This document shows, piece after piece, positions 22,604 to 32,006 of a stretch of 38,176 nt of DNA. Below the pieces are notes generated by a model that saw only the letters and a list, made by a program, of their open reading frames with translations, had not been told where the DNA came from and made no database searches. Both the position numbers and the translations under genes were made by a program. The DNA comes from a virus: positions 1-38,176 of IMG/VR virus record IMGVR_UViG_3300044641_001867; one strand, given 5' to 3'. The number at the start of each line of letters is the position of its first letter. The first letter of the stretch is position 1.

Positions 22604-24160
22604 TCACTGTGGGTTAAACTGTCTGAACAACTGCATCCGGTATTCGGCGTAGTCTTTATTGATCTTCTCATACACGCTGCCGGGGCTAAAGAACTGTCTT
22701 GGTGAAGCGGCGGGGCCAACTTTACTGGTGTACCCATCATAGGCGCCGTACAAAGCTTCACGTTGCTTGTTCAACAATAACTGCTGGCGTGCCCACAACT
22801 GAACAGCCTTTGATGAGTCATCAATACTTGCCATTGGCGCCTGCAAGAGCCTTGCATCGTTATCCGTGGGGTTAACACCTAATAAGCCCTTATTAGCTTT
22901 TACGTTGGCTAAGAACTCAGTTCCTAAAATGCGGCTTACATCGCGAACTGCTTGCTGATCTTCAGGCTCAAGCCTAACACGTTGCAAGAAGTCTTTAACT
23001 GGCAACCCAAGTCGCGCAGTATAAGTGCCGGCTTGTGCTTGTGCACCTTCTTGCGCTGCAGTCAGCAAACCAGAAAGCAAACCTTTTTCTTGCATTATCG
23101 CAAAGATTTGCGGTCTACGCGTTGCAATCTCATTCAACTGCTTCAAGTTAGTATTGGATGATTCCAATAACTGCGGTGTGTAGTTAAGGATCTCATCACG
23201 CTTAAGATTGAATGACTTATCAGCCTCTTCAACACGACGCTTTTCAATTTCAGCCCGTGATTGCAAAGGCATACCTTGCAAATCACTTGCCCTAGGCGCT
23301 TGCCCAGGCGTAGGCATTGGCGGCTGAGCAGTAACTGCGGGTGCTGGCGGTTGGCCTGCTTGTTGCTGCGCAACCAATGGCATAACAACAGGCGGCGGAA
23401 CTGGAGCACCGGGTACAGGACCTGGAGCAGCTCCGGGCATTGCCGCTGGAGCACCGGGCATTGCTGTAGTTGGCGCAGGGGCAGGCTTAGGTATATCGCC
23501 AAGACGTTTGCCACCGGGCATAAGTGGGACAATGTCAGCGCCGTACTTAGCAATGAGATCAGCCTCATTCATACCAAGCTCGCGGTCTTTAACTGCATTG
23601 GTAACTTGACGCTGAGTTTGCTCAGCAACAAATCTTTCACGGTCGAGATTAAGCTTGCCTATCTCATTTTGCATGGTGAATGTGCCTTTAACAATCTCGC
23701 CAACCTTAGGCGATAATTGCGCAACCATGGGGTAGATCTTAGCAAGCTTTGCAGCAACATCCGGAGTCACGTTGCCACTTGACAATACGCCTTCAACCTG
23801 CGCTGGTGCAACACCTAATGTTGCTGAAAGCAATTGCAAAGCCTTGCCTTGGTTCTCTACTTCATATTTTTGGCCGGCCAACTGAGCTCGCATTTGCGCA
23901 ATAGGCAATTCAGCTTCACGTTGCTTTTCTTGTTGCGCAGCAACTACGCCAGATGCGCGACCAAGTGCCTCACCAAAGTTGCCTGTGCGCCCTGGGTCTA
24001 AAAATGCTGCGCCTACTTGAAATAAGTTAGGACCTTGCTGTGTTCTTGCTTCCAAGGCTGCAAGAGTCTTTTGAATTGCGTCAAAATATTCTGACTTAGC
24101 CTTATCATCACCGCCAATCATGAATGGCGTTGATGAAGGTAATGCGCCTGTTTGTGCCAT
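22604..24160 (-). CDS. Putative ejection/internal virion protein, 518 aa
   Basis: From ATG 24160, with TTGAGG just upstream and the previous stop only three bases before it. The N-terminal part (SEYFDAIQKTLAALEA, then PNLFQVGAAFLDPGRTG and FGEALGRASG) resembles helical internal proteins of podoviruses. A Pro/Ala-rich linker fills residues ~235-300. The C-terminal part is a long helical domain (AEIEKRRVEEADKSF, then REALYGAYDGY). A link to P22 gp16/gp20-type injection proteins is plausible by size and position, but no catalytic lysozyme or protease motif is seen. Confidence 0.62.
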   Translation of the reverse strand: MAQTGALPSSTPFMIGGDDKAKSEYFDAIQKTLAALEARTQQGPNLFQVGAAFLDPGRTGNFGEALGRASGVVAAQQEKQREAELPIAQMRAQLAGQKYEVENQGKALQLLSATLGVAPAQVEGVLSSGNVTPDVAAKLAKIYPMVAQLSPKVGEIVKGTFTMQNEIGKLNLDRERFVAEQTQRQVTNAVKDRELGMNEADLIAKYGADIVPLMPGGKRLGDIPKPAPAPTTAMPGAPAAMPGAAPGPVPGAPVPPPVVMPLVAQQQAGQPPAPAVTAQPPMPTPGQAPRASDLQGMPLQSRAEIEKRRVEEADKSFNLKRDEILNYTPQLLESSNTNLKQLNEIATRRPQIFAIMQEKGLLSGLLTAAQEGAQAQAGTYTARLGLPVKDFLQRVRLEPEDQQAVRDVSRILGTEFLANVKANKGLLGVNPTDNDARLLQAPMASIDDSSKAVQLWARQQLLLNKQREALYGAYDGYTSKVGPAASPRQFFSPGSVYEKINKDYAEYRMQLFRQFNPQ

Positions 24161-24162
24161 AA

Positions 24163-25212
24163 TCAATCCTCAACATTGCTAGGTGGGGTGTAGATATCTG
24201 ACACTGATCTTGGCCCGTAAATATCATCAATTTGCGATTGCAAATCTGGATACATAAATGGATTTCCTTGCAATGCAGTACCTTCAGCCAAGTTAGGGCC
24301 GCCAAAAAACTTACTTAATGCGTTGCCTGCTGCTGTGCCAAACGGCGTTTGACTTACGCCGCCAATGATTGAGCCTAAGCCTGCAATCTGCGCCAATGGA
24401 GAAGCAGAGTAAGCTCCAGGGATTGGGCCTGTGTAGGTATTAGCAACAGTTGTTGGTACGTTGTAACCGCGCAATGCTTGTGCGCCTAAGTTGGCAGCTG
24501 TCAATGGAAACAGTTGCTGATTCTGATTGATAGTCTGTTGTTGGCTGCCCATTGTAGCCAACGCATTAATGTCTGCCAAGTTAGCGGCTTGGCCTGCAGT
24601 TGCAAGACTGCCGTATTGCTGAGCTGCGCCTAGTTTTTGTGCCTGATCAGCTTGTGCAGCACGCAACGCTTCAGTATAACCAGATTGCAATGCCTGTGAC
24701 TGCGCAGCTTGTGTATTCATTAAGCCGGTGTTAATGGCTTGCCCAAGAACCTCGGCGCCACGCTTAGACCCGAATTGACCAGTACCAACTGCTGATGCCG
24801 TGGCCTGCGGTGCTAAGAATTGCTGAATATTACGCTGCCCTAATGAACCTAATGCATCCACAACCTGCGTTGTGTATGGATTCATAAACTGTTCAATTCT
24901 GCTTTGCCCGTCAGGAATTAACTGACCTGTCTTTGGATCTACAGGCTTTGCAGTAATATCTGCTTTTCCAATATCACTCGTTGATTGCAATGCTTGAGTA
25001 AAGTACCCAGGGTACGTATTGGTTGTTGTTGCAGCTTTTTCAAAAGCCGCAGTTTGCAGTGGCTGCGCATTTGCGTATTGGGCGTTTGAAACCCCTGCAG
25101 TAACGCCTTTTGCCAAGTCACTTAAATAATCAGTGTACCAAGATGGTGCGGACGTTACCTGATTCTGCGTCGTGGTGATATTCGGCAGTGGGCTGCCTTG
25201 CATTAAACTCAT
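24163..25212 (-). CDS. Putative DNA ejection protein, 349 aa
   Basis: ATG 25212 overlaps the stop of the preceding 1517-residue gene (ATGA). The sequence is rich in Gln, Ala and Thr with helical repeats (TAAFEKAATTT, then QSGYTEALRAAQADQAQKLG) and contains PNPYTTQ-like and GQFGSKRG segments common in internal virion proteins of aquatic podoviruses. The C-terminal Gly-rich hydrophobic stretch (QIAGLGSIIGGVS) could cross a membrane. It is probably part of the set injected ahead of the DNA; no enzymatic site is visible. Confidence 0.63.
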   Translation of the reverse strand: MSLMQGSPLPNITTTQNQVTSAPSWYTDYLSDLAKGVTAGVSNAQYANAQPLQTAAFEKAATTTNTYPGYFTQALQSTSDIGKADITAKPVDPKTGQLIPDGQSRIEQFMNPYTTQVVDALGSLGQRNIQQFLAPQATASAVGTGQFGSKRGAEVLGQAINTGLMNTQAAQSQALQSGYTEALRAAQADQAQKLGAAQQYGSLATAGQAANLADINALATMGSQQQTINQNQQLFPLTAANLGAQALRGYNVPTTVANTYTGPIPGAYSASPLAQIAGLGSIIGGVSQTPFGTAAGNALSKFFGGPNLAEGTALQGNPFMYPDLQSQIDDIYGPRSVSDIYTPPSNVED

Positions 25213-28200
25213 TTCATGCCTTTCAAATACGACAGGGGTGACTTAGCTTTAGGTGGTATTTTACCCACTGGAGCTGATCTTTTGTGTTTTCTAATACTTT
25301 CACGCATTTTATCCAAAACTAAGGCCCCAGCCTTATTTGAGCCATTACCCAATGCTGCAACCGTATCCGCATCAAACACGTACTCGCCATCCGCCAACAT
25401 AGCCGGTATGCTATCTGATTGACCATCGCCTGCGCCTTGCACGTAATTGCCAGTCTTTCCTGTGATGAACTCGGGAATATGCTCTACTTGGCCGCCTCTA
25501 GCGTAACCTGCTAACGGGCTTCCGCCAAGGTATTTTAATCCTGCTGCTGTCATATTGCCTGTGTCGTACCCAGGAATTACAGTGCTATTATCGTTGCCGC
25601 TTACAGGATTCCCGGGAGATGGGGCACCTGCAAGCTTAGCGCCAACAAAGCTTGTGCCTTCTTCAGTTTCAGCGGCCGTAGCCATATTAGGTTTAATGCG
25701 GCCTGTCAAGACTTGTAACAGTGCAGGGTCCACATTAGCCAGTTGCGGGTAAAGTTGCGTGAGTTGCGCCATTCCAGAGTTGTCCTTAATAGATGCGCCA
25801 GCCAGCATTGTAGGGGTCAAAGTCCCGGGCAACGCGCCAGTGCTTGTTGGCATTGTAACCGCGCCAAGAGCCCCTGACTGCTGTTCCTTTTTAGGCGGCG
25901 TCTTCGTAGTTGGCGTCTTTGTAGTTGTTGTCTTTGTAGGGTCTGTTGTCGTAACATCATCAACAGGTGGTACAACTTCAGGTGGTACTACAGGCGGCTC
26001 AGGTGGTACAACAGGCGGCACTACTGGAGGCTCAGATGGTACTACAGACAAAGCACCAGGTGGTACTACAGGTGGTGGTGTTCTATCAATCCAGTCAACG
26101 CCAACCAAAGGCGTAGTTGTTGGAGTTACAGCTGGCGTTACAGCAGGAGTCACAGCTGGCGTTACAGCAGGAGTCACAGCAGGAGTCACAGCTGGCGTTA
26201 CAGCAGGAGTTACAGCAGGAGTAACTGCCGGAGTTACAGCAGGAGTCACCGCTGGCGTTACAGCTGGAGTAACCGCTGGGGTCACAGCTGGGGTCACAGC
26301 TGGCGTTACAGCTGGCGTCACAGCTGGCGTTACAGCAGGAGTCACAGCAGGAGTTACAGCTGGAGTAACCGTTGACAAAGGATTTGTTATTACTGCGCCA
26401 TTAGGCGTAGTCGTAACAGCAGGTGTTGTAGTAAGCGCGCCTGTAGTTGCAGGTGTTGTACTTACTGGTGTTGTACTTACTGGTGTTGTACTTACTGGTG
26501 TTGTAGAAAGTGCGCCTGTAGTTGCAGGTGTCGTACTTACTGGTGTTGTACTTGCGGGTGTTGTAGAAAGCGCGCCTGTGGTTGTAGGTGTTGTACTTAC
26601 TGGTGTCGTACTTGAAGGTGTTGTGCTTACTGGTGTTGTACTTGCAGGTGTTGTAGAAAGTGCGCCAGTTGTTGTAGGCGTTGTACTTACTGGCGTTGTT
26701 GTAAGCGCACCAGTTGGTGTAGTACCTATAAGCGATCCTGTACCAAAAGTAGGCTCAATTTTTGCAGGACCTAAAACACTATTGACATAGTTTGTTAAGT
26801 TTGTATCTTGCTCACTAGTAGTTTCGCCTGAGAATACTTGTTCAAATGTAAGATCAGTGCCATCTGCGCTTGTTGCTACAACATTGCCTGTACCAGTTAA
26901 GTTGTTAGGCAAAATGCTGCCTGTAACATCACTACCTAAGCCTACAGAATCGCCATACAGCATGGAGGCGCCAACCGTGACGCTATCGCCATTACTTGAT
27001 GTTGCAATAGGCGTGCTAGAATCTACTGTGGACAGATCAATATTGCTATTGCCATCTAAAACTTGCTGAACAGTAACAGGGTTGCCTGAATAATCTCTAC
27101 CAATTACTGCGCCGGTATCAATGACAGTTCCAGGTGTGGACATTGCTGTTTGTACTGTGCCGCCAATAAAGCTTTCAAACACGCCATTAGATAAAGCCGT
27201 ACTCCAGCTTGCAGTATTGGGGTTTACCGTGTAAGCAGTAATGTAGTTTTGCGCTGCACCTGCAACAAAGTTAGACAATATACCTGCTGCAGTATTAGTT
27301 GCATAACCTGCGCCAACGGATGTAAGCGTCTTATCAACCAAGCTCTTCATTAAAGGCGCGACAAGTGCTTTATCAGCAATAAAGTCAGGCCCCATTTCCG
27401 CCAATGCATTTAAGCCGGCGCTAATGTATGACTTATCTTGCGCAACTTGTTTACTGTCGCCTTGCGCAATTGACTTTTGATACGTTTCTTTGCCTGATGA
27501 GCCAAAGACTTCCATGAAGGAGCCAACAACGCTTGCAGTACCTTGGATTAGTCTTGCGCTACTAAGAGCTAAAGAACCACCACCTGTCATTAATGCGGCG
27601 CCAATTTGAATTGCAGTTTCAGGAAGTTCTTCAACAGCTTCTGTGCCTGCAATATCAAAGAAGCCAATAGGGTTCTTAATAATTGCTGCGCCAATAATCT
27701 TAGGCTTATCCCAAAAGTCAGCAGACTCTGATTGCGCCACGGCTTGCATAATCCGATTTTTTTGCACATCAATGCCATAACCATCTTTGCTTTGTGCAAG
27801 CTCGGCAAGCTCTTGTCCGATTTTTGTGGCAGTATTACTATAATCAAAATCACCAGTTAGTTGCGCGTATGTATTACCAATGTTGGTAATTAAACTGCCT
27901 GCGCCTCTAATGGTAGTGCCTAGTGCTTGTGCACCCATGGCGCTTAAATTGTCTGCTGCCGATCGCTGACCGGACTCCATTAGCCTTTGTGTTTCAGCAT
28001 TCGACTCATTTGGCGCATTGCCTAAGACTAAAGTGTTATTTAGTGCAGTAAGTCTTCTAGTTTCTGCATTGCTTTGATTGCTTGTACCTGCATCTCTTGC
28101 AGCGGTATCATTCTGCGCAGCAACTGTTTGCGATGCGTTTGTTACTGTAGACAAGTTAGTCTTGTTTAACGCGTTAATCTTAGCATCAGCTGCCGCAGCG

Positions 28201-29762
28201 GCCTCAGCTGCAGTGCCTGTGTTGTATGTTTTACCATTCCACTCAAATGTAGCATTAGGGCCGAACGCTAAACGGTTAGCAGCAAATGCTTCATTAAAGG
28301 ATAATGGTTTAGTTGTGGTTGCGGCATTTCGATCTATTGCGCCTTGCAAATCACCAAACTCAGTATCAACGTATGTATTAGTATCAACAACAGGGGTAGT
28401 AACTGTGCCAAGGGCGCCTGTGCCTGATGTATCTGCAACTGTTGTACCTGTGCCTGACGTATCTGCAACTGTTGTGCCAGTGCCTACTGTGCTGAGAGCG
28501 CCAGTGCCTGTGCCAATGTTATTAACATTCTGAATAGCGTCAAGAGTTGCTTGTGTATTAGCATCAACACCGGTTAGTGTTACGCCGTTTCCGGCATCAG
28601 ATACTACGTTATTGTTGACACTTGCTAAGACGCTAGGCGTACCTGTGCCTGTAGTAGTTGTTGCTGTGGTATCTGCAACTGTAGTGCCTGTGGTCGAATC
28701 GCCGGTAAGATTAAAGTCATCAAACGATCCGCCGGTACCAGTACCTACAGTACTAAGCGCGCCTGTGCCACTTGTGTCTGTAGTTGTTGTTCCTGTTGTA
28801 TCTGTTGTAGCAAGAGTATTATTAAGGTTGTTTACTGCAGTAGAGCCCGCAGTAACTACGCCAGAATTTTGTAGTGCAGTAACTGCTGCATTTGCGGCTG
28901 CAGTAGTTGCGCCTGTAGCGCCTGCAAACGTTGCCGCCGCAGCTGCAACACTGCCTGTTGTAGCTAACGTAGCAGCTGTAGCGCCTAACGCAGCATCGCC
29001 TGTCTGTGCAGTAACTGTTGTGCTTACAACAGAGCCAAGAAGCGCGGTGCCTAGATTGTCAGTATTGCCTGTTACTACAGCATTAGTTACAGCCGTTGCC
29101 GCGTTATTAACAACTTTTTGCAAGAATGGGTCATCTACAACGCCTGTTAATGCACTAACCACAGTGTTGTTTGCCACTGACGACAAATTACCCATCACTT
29201 GAGACTTAATCGTATTTTCTACAATTTGATCTAATGGTACGCCTTGCGCTGTTTGAAATGCAGCATTGGCAATTGCAGTGCCTGTTGTTGTAGACACGCC
29301 AAGTGTTGACGCAATCTCAGCGCCAATAACAGGAAGAAAATACGCAGCGGCTAACCCAATAATTTGATTGGTATAGTCTTTTACTTCTTGAGTTTGCGTT
29401 GTTTGTTGATACTCACCAGTAGGGGTGTAGTGTTTAACATCAGTACCCGTTGCTACTGCGTCATTAATGCCGCCTGTTGTTTTATACGAAGATACGCTTT
29501 CAACAGGCCCCAATTGTTGATCTTCGCCAGAACCTATAATTTGATAATTGGGTTGCACCCATGTGTCGCCAAGCAACACAGCTTGACCTGGGGGTACAGT
29601 TGCTGCAACACGCGCAATAATGTCATTTTCAGATGTTCCAGTGGCAGCCGCCATTTGCGCTGGCGAAACACCGTATGTAGCCATGTTTGATGCAATGTCA
29701 GCATCGCTCATGCCGGGGTTGGCATTTAAAAAATCTAAAATTTGTTGACTAGAAACTGCCAT
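25209..29762 (-). CDS. Giant internal/ejection-type virion protein, 1517 aa
   Basis: This is the largest complete gene here. The N-terminus (SSQQILDFLNANPGMSDADI) is a small helical domain used for recruitment in similar phage proteins. Then follow Ala/Thr/Val-rich hydrophobic stretches (120-320), a Thr/Gly low-complexity part, and a helical middle domain (~600-900) with EELPETAIQIGAALMTGG and EMGPDFIADKAL. A Thr/Ser/Pro repeat region comes next, with 20 tandem TPAV units near residues 1131-1213, then a PPVV-rich piece. The C-terminal ~110 residues (GGQVEHIPEF, DGQSDSIPAMLADGEYVFDA, GNGSNKAG) form a conserved domain I recognise from phage structural proteins. Likely packed in the virion and delivered with DNA; no protease or lysozyme motif is evident. 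It abuts the small gene upstream. Confidence 0.72.
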   Translation of the reverse strand: MAVSSQQILDFLNANPGMSDADIASNMATYGVSPAQMAAATGTSENDIIARVAATVPPGQAVLLGDTWVQPNYQIIGSGEDQQLGPVESVSSYKTTGGINDAVATGTDVKHYTPTGEYQQTTQTQEVKDYTNQIIGLAAAYFLPVIGAEIASTLGVSTTTGTAIANAAFQTAQGVPLDQIVENTIKSQVMGNLSSVANNTVVSALTGVVDDPFLQKVVNNAATAVTNAVVTGNTDNLGTALLGSVVSTTVTAQTGDAALGATAATLATTGSVAAAAATFAGATGATTAAANAAVTALQNSGVVTAGSTAVNNLNNTLATTDTTGTTTTDTSGTGALSTVGTGTGGSFDDFNLTGDSTTGTTVADTTATTTTGTGTPSVLASVNNNVVSDAGNGVTLTGVDANTQATLDAIQNVNNIGTGTGALSTVGTGTTVADTSGTGTTVADTSGTGALGTVTTPVVDTNTYVDTEFGDLQGAIDRNAATTTKPLSFNEAFAANRLAFGPNATFEWNGKTYNTGTAAEAAAAADAKINALNKTNLSTVTNASQTVAAQNDTAARDAGTSNQSNAETRRLTALNNTLVLGNAPNESNAETQRLMESGQRSAADNLSAMGAQALGTTIRGAGSLITNIGNTYAQLTGDFDYSNTATKIGQELAELAQSKDGYGIDVQKNRIMQAVAQSESADFWDKPKIIGAAIIKNPIGFFDIAGTEAVEELPETAIQIGAALMTGGGSLALSSARLIQGTASVVGSFMEVFGSSGKETYQKSIAQGDSKQVAQDKSYISAGLNALAEMGPDFIADKALVAPLMKSLVDKTLTSVGAGYATNTAAGILSNFVAGAAQNYITAYTVNPNTASWSTALSNGVFESFIGGTVQTAMSTPGTVIDTGAVIGRDYSGNPVTVQQVLDGNSNIDLSTVDSSTPIATSSNGDSVTVGASMLYGDSVGLGSDVTGSILPNNLTGTGNVVATSADGTDLTFEQVFSGETTSEQDTNLTNYVNSVLGPAKIEPTFGTGSLIGTTPTGALTTTPVSTTPTTTGALSTTPASTTPVSTTPSSTTPVSTTPTTTGALSTTPASTTPVSTTPATTGALSTTPVSTTPVSTTPVSTTPATTGALTTTPAVTTTPNGAVITNPLSTVTPAVTPAVTPAVTPAVTPAVTPAVTPAVTPAVTPAVTPAVTPAVTPAVTPAVTPAVTPAVTPAVTPAVTPAVTPAVTPAVTPTTTPLVGVDWIDRTPPPVVPPGALSVVPSEPPVVPPVVPPEPPVVPPEVVPPVDDVTTTDPTKTTTTKTPTTKTPPKKEQQSGALGAVTMPTSTGALPGTLTPTMLAGASIKDNSGMAQLTQLYPQLANVDPALLQVLTGRIKPNMATAAETEEGTSFVGAKLAGAPSPGNPVSGNDNSTVIPGYDTGNMTAAGLKYLGGSPLAGYARGGQVEHIPEFITGKTGNYVQGAGDGQSDSIPAMLADGEYVFDADTVAALGNGSNKAGALVLDKMRESIRKHKRSAPVGKIPPKAKSPLSYLKGMK
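26122..26373. repeat. 12-bp tandem repeat encoding TPAV
   Basis: About 21 in-frame 12-base units (plus strand GGNGTNACNGCN pattern) run without interruption through the 1517-residue gene. Third codon positions vary freely (GTT, GTC, GTA; GCT, GCA, GCC) while the encoded TPAV is constant. This points to selection on the protein repeat rather than very recent slippage. Copy number may vary among relatives. Confidence 0.88.
26410..26712. repeat. Degenerate STTP-coding repeat tract
   Basis: Adjacent to the TPAV array, the plus strand repeats GGTGTTGTACTTACT and GTAGAAAGYGCGCCTGT units. They encode TTPVSTTP and TTGALSTTP on the minus strand. Units are 15 to 45 bases with point changes. Together with the TPAV array they form a ~200-residue Thr/Pro-rich stalk or linker. 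Confidence 0.75.
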
Positions 29763-29764
29763 GT

Positions 29765-30025
29765 TTAGCTCGTTGCTGGGTTAACTGCGTTGACAAGCTG
29801 CTCGGCCCACTCTTGCCAATCATCATATTGATACGGTCCAGGAATACCTTCATTGCTAAACACATCGATAGCTTTCAAGCCTGCACCCCACTCTTTCCAG
29901 TCGGTATTAGCATCTGGAATTGATAGCTGTTGTGCTGAGTATAACTCAACCATAAGGCAAGCCCATGACTCAAAGGTGTGATACCTAGGGTCATAAACCT
30001 GTGCAACGTTAAGTAGATTAGCCAT
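29765..30025 (-). CDS. Small virion-associated protein, 86 aa
   Basis: ATG 30025 is preferred because GGAG stands 11 bases upstream and the overlap with the gp10-like gene is only 8 bases; an ATG at 30046 is possible. The product is acidic and Trp/Tyr-rich (DPRYHTFESWACLMVELY near residues 12-29, then YDDWQEWAEQL). It lacks membrane spans. Its place between the stabilisation protein and the largest ejection-type protein suggests a chaperone or minor structural role. No family is recognised. Confidence 0.68.
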   Translation of the reverse strand: MANLLNVAQVYDPRYHTFESWACLMVELYSAQQLSIPDANTDWKEWGAGLKAIDVFSNEGIPGPYQYDDWQEWAEQLVNAVNPATS

Positions 30026-32006
30026 AAGGTCTTGAATCTCCAACATCAGCGTCTAATAAGACCTTGCCTACTTGGTAGTTACCACCTGCCACATTTGAAA
30101 CAAACTTTAATCGCAACTCACGACGTTGCTCACGCATGTCAATCTTACCTGTGCTAGGTCCAAAAGTATAGGGGCCTGTTGTCTCATCAGCAATCTGCGC
30201 AAATGGTCGACCCGTAATATACAGATCCATGTTACCAGATTGAATAAAGTCAGGCTCTACACGCTCTAGTCTTAACCATCTATTCTCACCAACAGGGCTA
30301 GGCTGTGATGGCCCGCCTGCAACCAACCCTAGATCACTAGTTTCAAAGTATGACTCAATGGCTGTGGAAAGCGCCCCACTAACTTTATCAGTGCCAATCT
30401 CATTTTGGTACAACGACACAAAGCTCATTAGTGTGTTAACTGTCAAAACAAAGCCTGCACCACCTGCAATCACTGCTGATAAAGTATTACCAACCGCGTA
30501 GTTAATTCCATGCCCGTTAATCACAACTGATGTAACAACGTTGCCAGCCACAGTAATATTAGCCGTAGCACCAGTACCGGCGCCACCTGTTAGTGGCGTG
30601 TTGTTATACGTACCATTGGTATAACCAGATCCTGCATTGGTAATAGTGGCAGTTAAGATACCGCCGGTTGCATTGACGTTCCAGTCAGATGAAACTGGAA
30701 ACTGGAAGATTTGAGAGAAGAAGCCTGCAGATCGCTGTGCCCCTACAGCAAAACCTGCGTCATACCATACGTTTTCACGTGTGTTGTAGATAACAGCGTT
30801 ATTGCATTCGGTGGCATTGCCTGATGGGTAAAACCACCAGATCTCACCAAAACGTGGAACCTTAGTTACCCAAACTTTTTCGCGTTGAGCGTAGTTTAGA
30901 TTGTCAAAAAAGTAATTTTGATTAAAGCTATTAGGAATCTCTTTTACAACACCGTTATAAAGCAAGAACCTATCAACGCCGCACCAGTAATACACGCCAT
31001 CGTACTCAATCACCGACTGGCTTGAAAGAATAGATGACTGGCTAGAGATTAAGTCATACCGCCAAAACTGTGGAGGCGTGCCTGCGCCGCCAATATAGGA
31101 CACTCGAATTAAAGAATCCAAGCTCCAAAAGAGGCCCGATGGTGCATTTGATCCACCACGTACAGGTAATCCTTGGACAATCTTGCCGGTGGCCACTGAG
31201 ACCTCGTTGGCATCAGCAGACACCCAATCATTCACATTTCCAGCTGAGCAATTCTTAATTAGACCATCGTTGCCATAGACAAACACGTAAGGGTGCAAAG
31301 TAACTACACCACCTGAGACAGAAACCTGATTGTCAAATGTTAGCGTAATGCTAGAGCCGTTGGCTGTTGCAGGTGCTGAAATAATCAACGTGGTGGATGC
31401 AATCGATACTACAGTAGCGCCAGCCGGTATGCCTGTGCCTGTTACCAACTGACCTGCTCCAATTTGCGTATTGACAGCAGACATTGTAATAGAGGCTGAT
31501 CCACTAGTAATAGTGGCAGCAACTGCTGTAAATACACCAATAGGCGACAAACTTGTGCCTGTAATTGACCCGCCAAGAACAGGTGTATTAGTGTTATTGT
31601 CAATCAGCGTAAGGTTCTGCCCTGGGTGTGCAAGTAATAAGTTATTGCCTGATCCCGTGCCATCAAAAAATGCATCAAATTGCCAAAGGTTATTGTCGTT
31701 GGCCGTAAACCCTGTCAAAGTCATATCAGTAATGCCTGAGCCAATACCACTATTGCTAATTGGCAGCACTTGCAAACCGCCTGAATAGCCATTAAAAACG
31801 TTGTTAAAGCTTTGTTGCGGGTTCAAATAAATGCCACGACTTGGACCTGCCAAGTCATTTACAATCTCTCTGTAACCACCCATCTTACGTGGGCGGCCGC
31901 GCTGAAACCTTACCCAGCGGCCGTCAGTATAAGCGTCAGCATCAAAGGTGGTGCCATCACGCTGTATTCCGGGCTTTGTATCTAAGGCAAAAACCTTTTT
32001 GGTCAT
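30018..32006 (-). CDS. P22 gp10-like head-tail stabilisation protein
   Basis: This 662-residue protein starts like the phage stabilisation family: GIQRDGTTFDADAY, then DGRWVRFQRGRPRKMGGY (residues ~14-45). The body is a beta-propeller-like series of strands with YDGVYYWCG and WWFYPSG segments. It should form the ring that seals the portal and joins the tail needle or nozzle. Two inserted beta modules stand out: one near 165-225 (GAGQLVTGTGIPAGATVVS) and one near 450-525 (GSGYTNGTY, then GTGATANITV). Both types recur in unrelated phage virion proteins and probably project outward. ATG 32006 overlaps the previous stop by four bases. Confidence 0.82.
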   Translation of the reverse strand: MTKKVFALDTKPGIQRDGTTFDADAYTDGRWVRFQRGRPRKMGGYREIVNDLAGPSRGIYLNPQQSFNNVFNGYSGGLQVLPISNSGIGSGITDMTLTGFTANDNNLWQFDAFFDGTGSGNNLLLAHPGQNLTLIDNNTNTPVLGGSITGTSLSPIGVFTAVAATITSGSASITMSAVNTQIGAGQLVTGTGIPAGATVVSIASTTLIISAPATANGSSITLTFDNQVSVSGGVVTLHPYVFVYGNDGLIKNCSAGNVNDWVSADANEVSVATGKIVQGLPVRGGSNAPSGLFWSLDSLIRVSYIGGAGTPPQFWRYDLISSQSSILSSQSVIEYDGVYYWCGVDRFLLYNGVVKEIPNSFNQNYFFDNLNYAQREKVWVTKVPRFGEIWWFYPSGNATECNNAVIYNTRENVWYDAGFAVGAQRSAGFFSQIFQFPVSSDWNVNATGGILTATITNAGSGYTNGTYNNTPLTGGAGTGATANITVAGNVVTSVVINGHGINYAVGNTLSAVIAGGAGFVLTVNTLMSFVSLYQNEIGTDKVSGALSTAIESYFETSDLGLVAGGPSQPSPVGENRWLRLERVEPDFIQSGNMDLYITGRPFAQIADETTGPYTFGPSTGKIDMREQRRELRLKFVSNVAGGNYQVGKVLLDADVGDSRPYG

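Noticed and set aside
26122-26373. Regular repeat array considered as CRISPR
   Set aside because: Units are 12 bases, contiguous and in frame, without spacers; it is a coding minisatellite.
25759-26790. 343-codon plus-strand frame made of GVTA repeats
   Set aside because: It is the antisense reading of the TPAV/STTP repeats in the 1517-residue minus-strand gene. The period of 12 bases keeps the opposite frame open; there is no ribosome site or family support.
28078-29202. Plus-strand frames of 151 and 196 codons rich in Val and Ala
   Set aside because: They are complements of the Thr/Ala-rich part of the 1517-residue protein and lack start signals.
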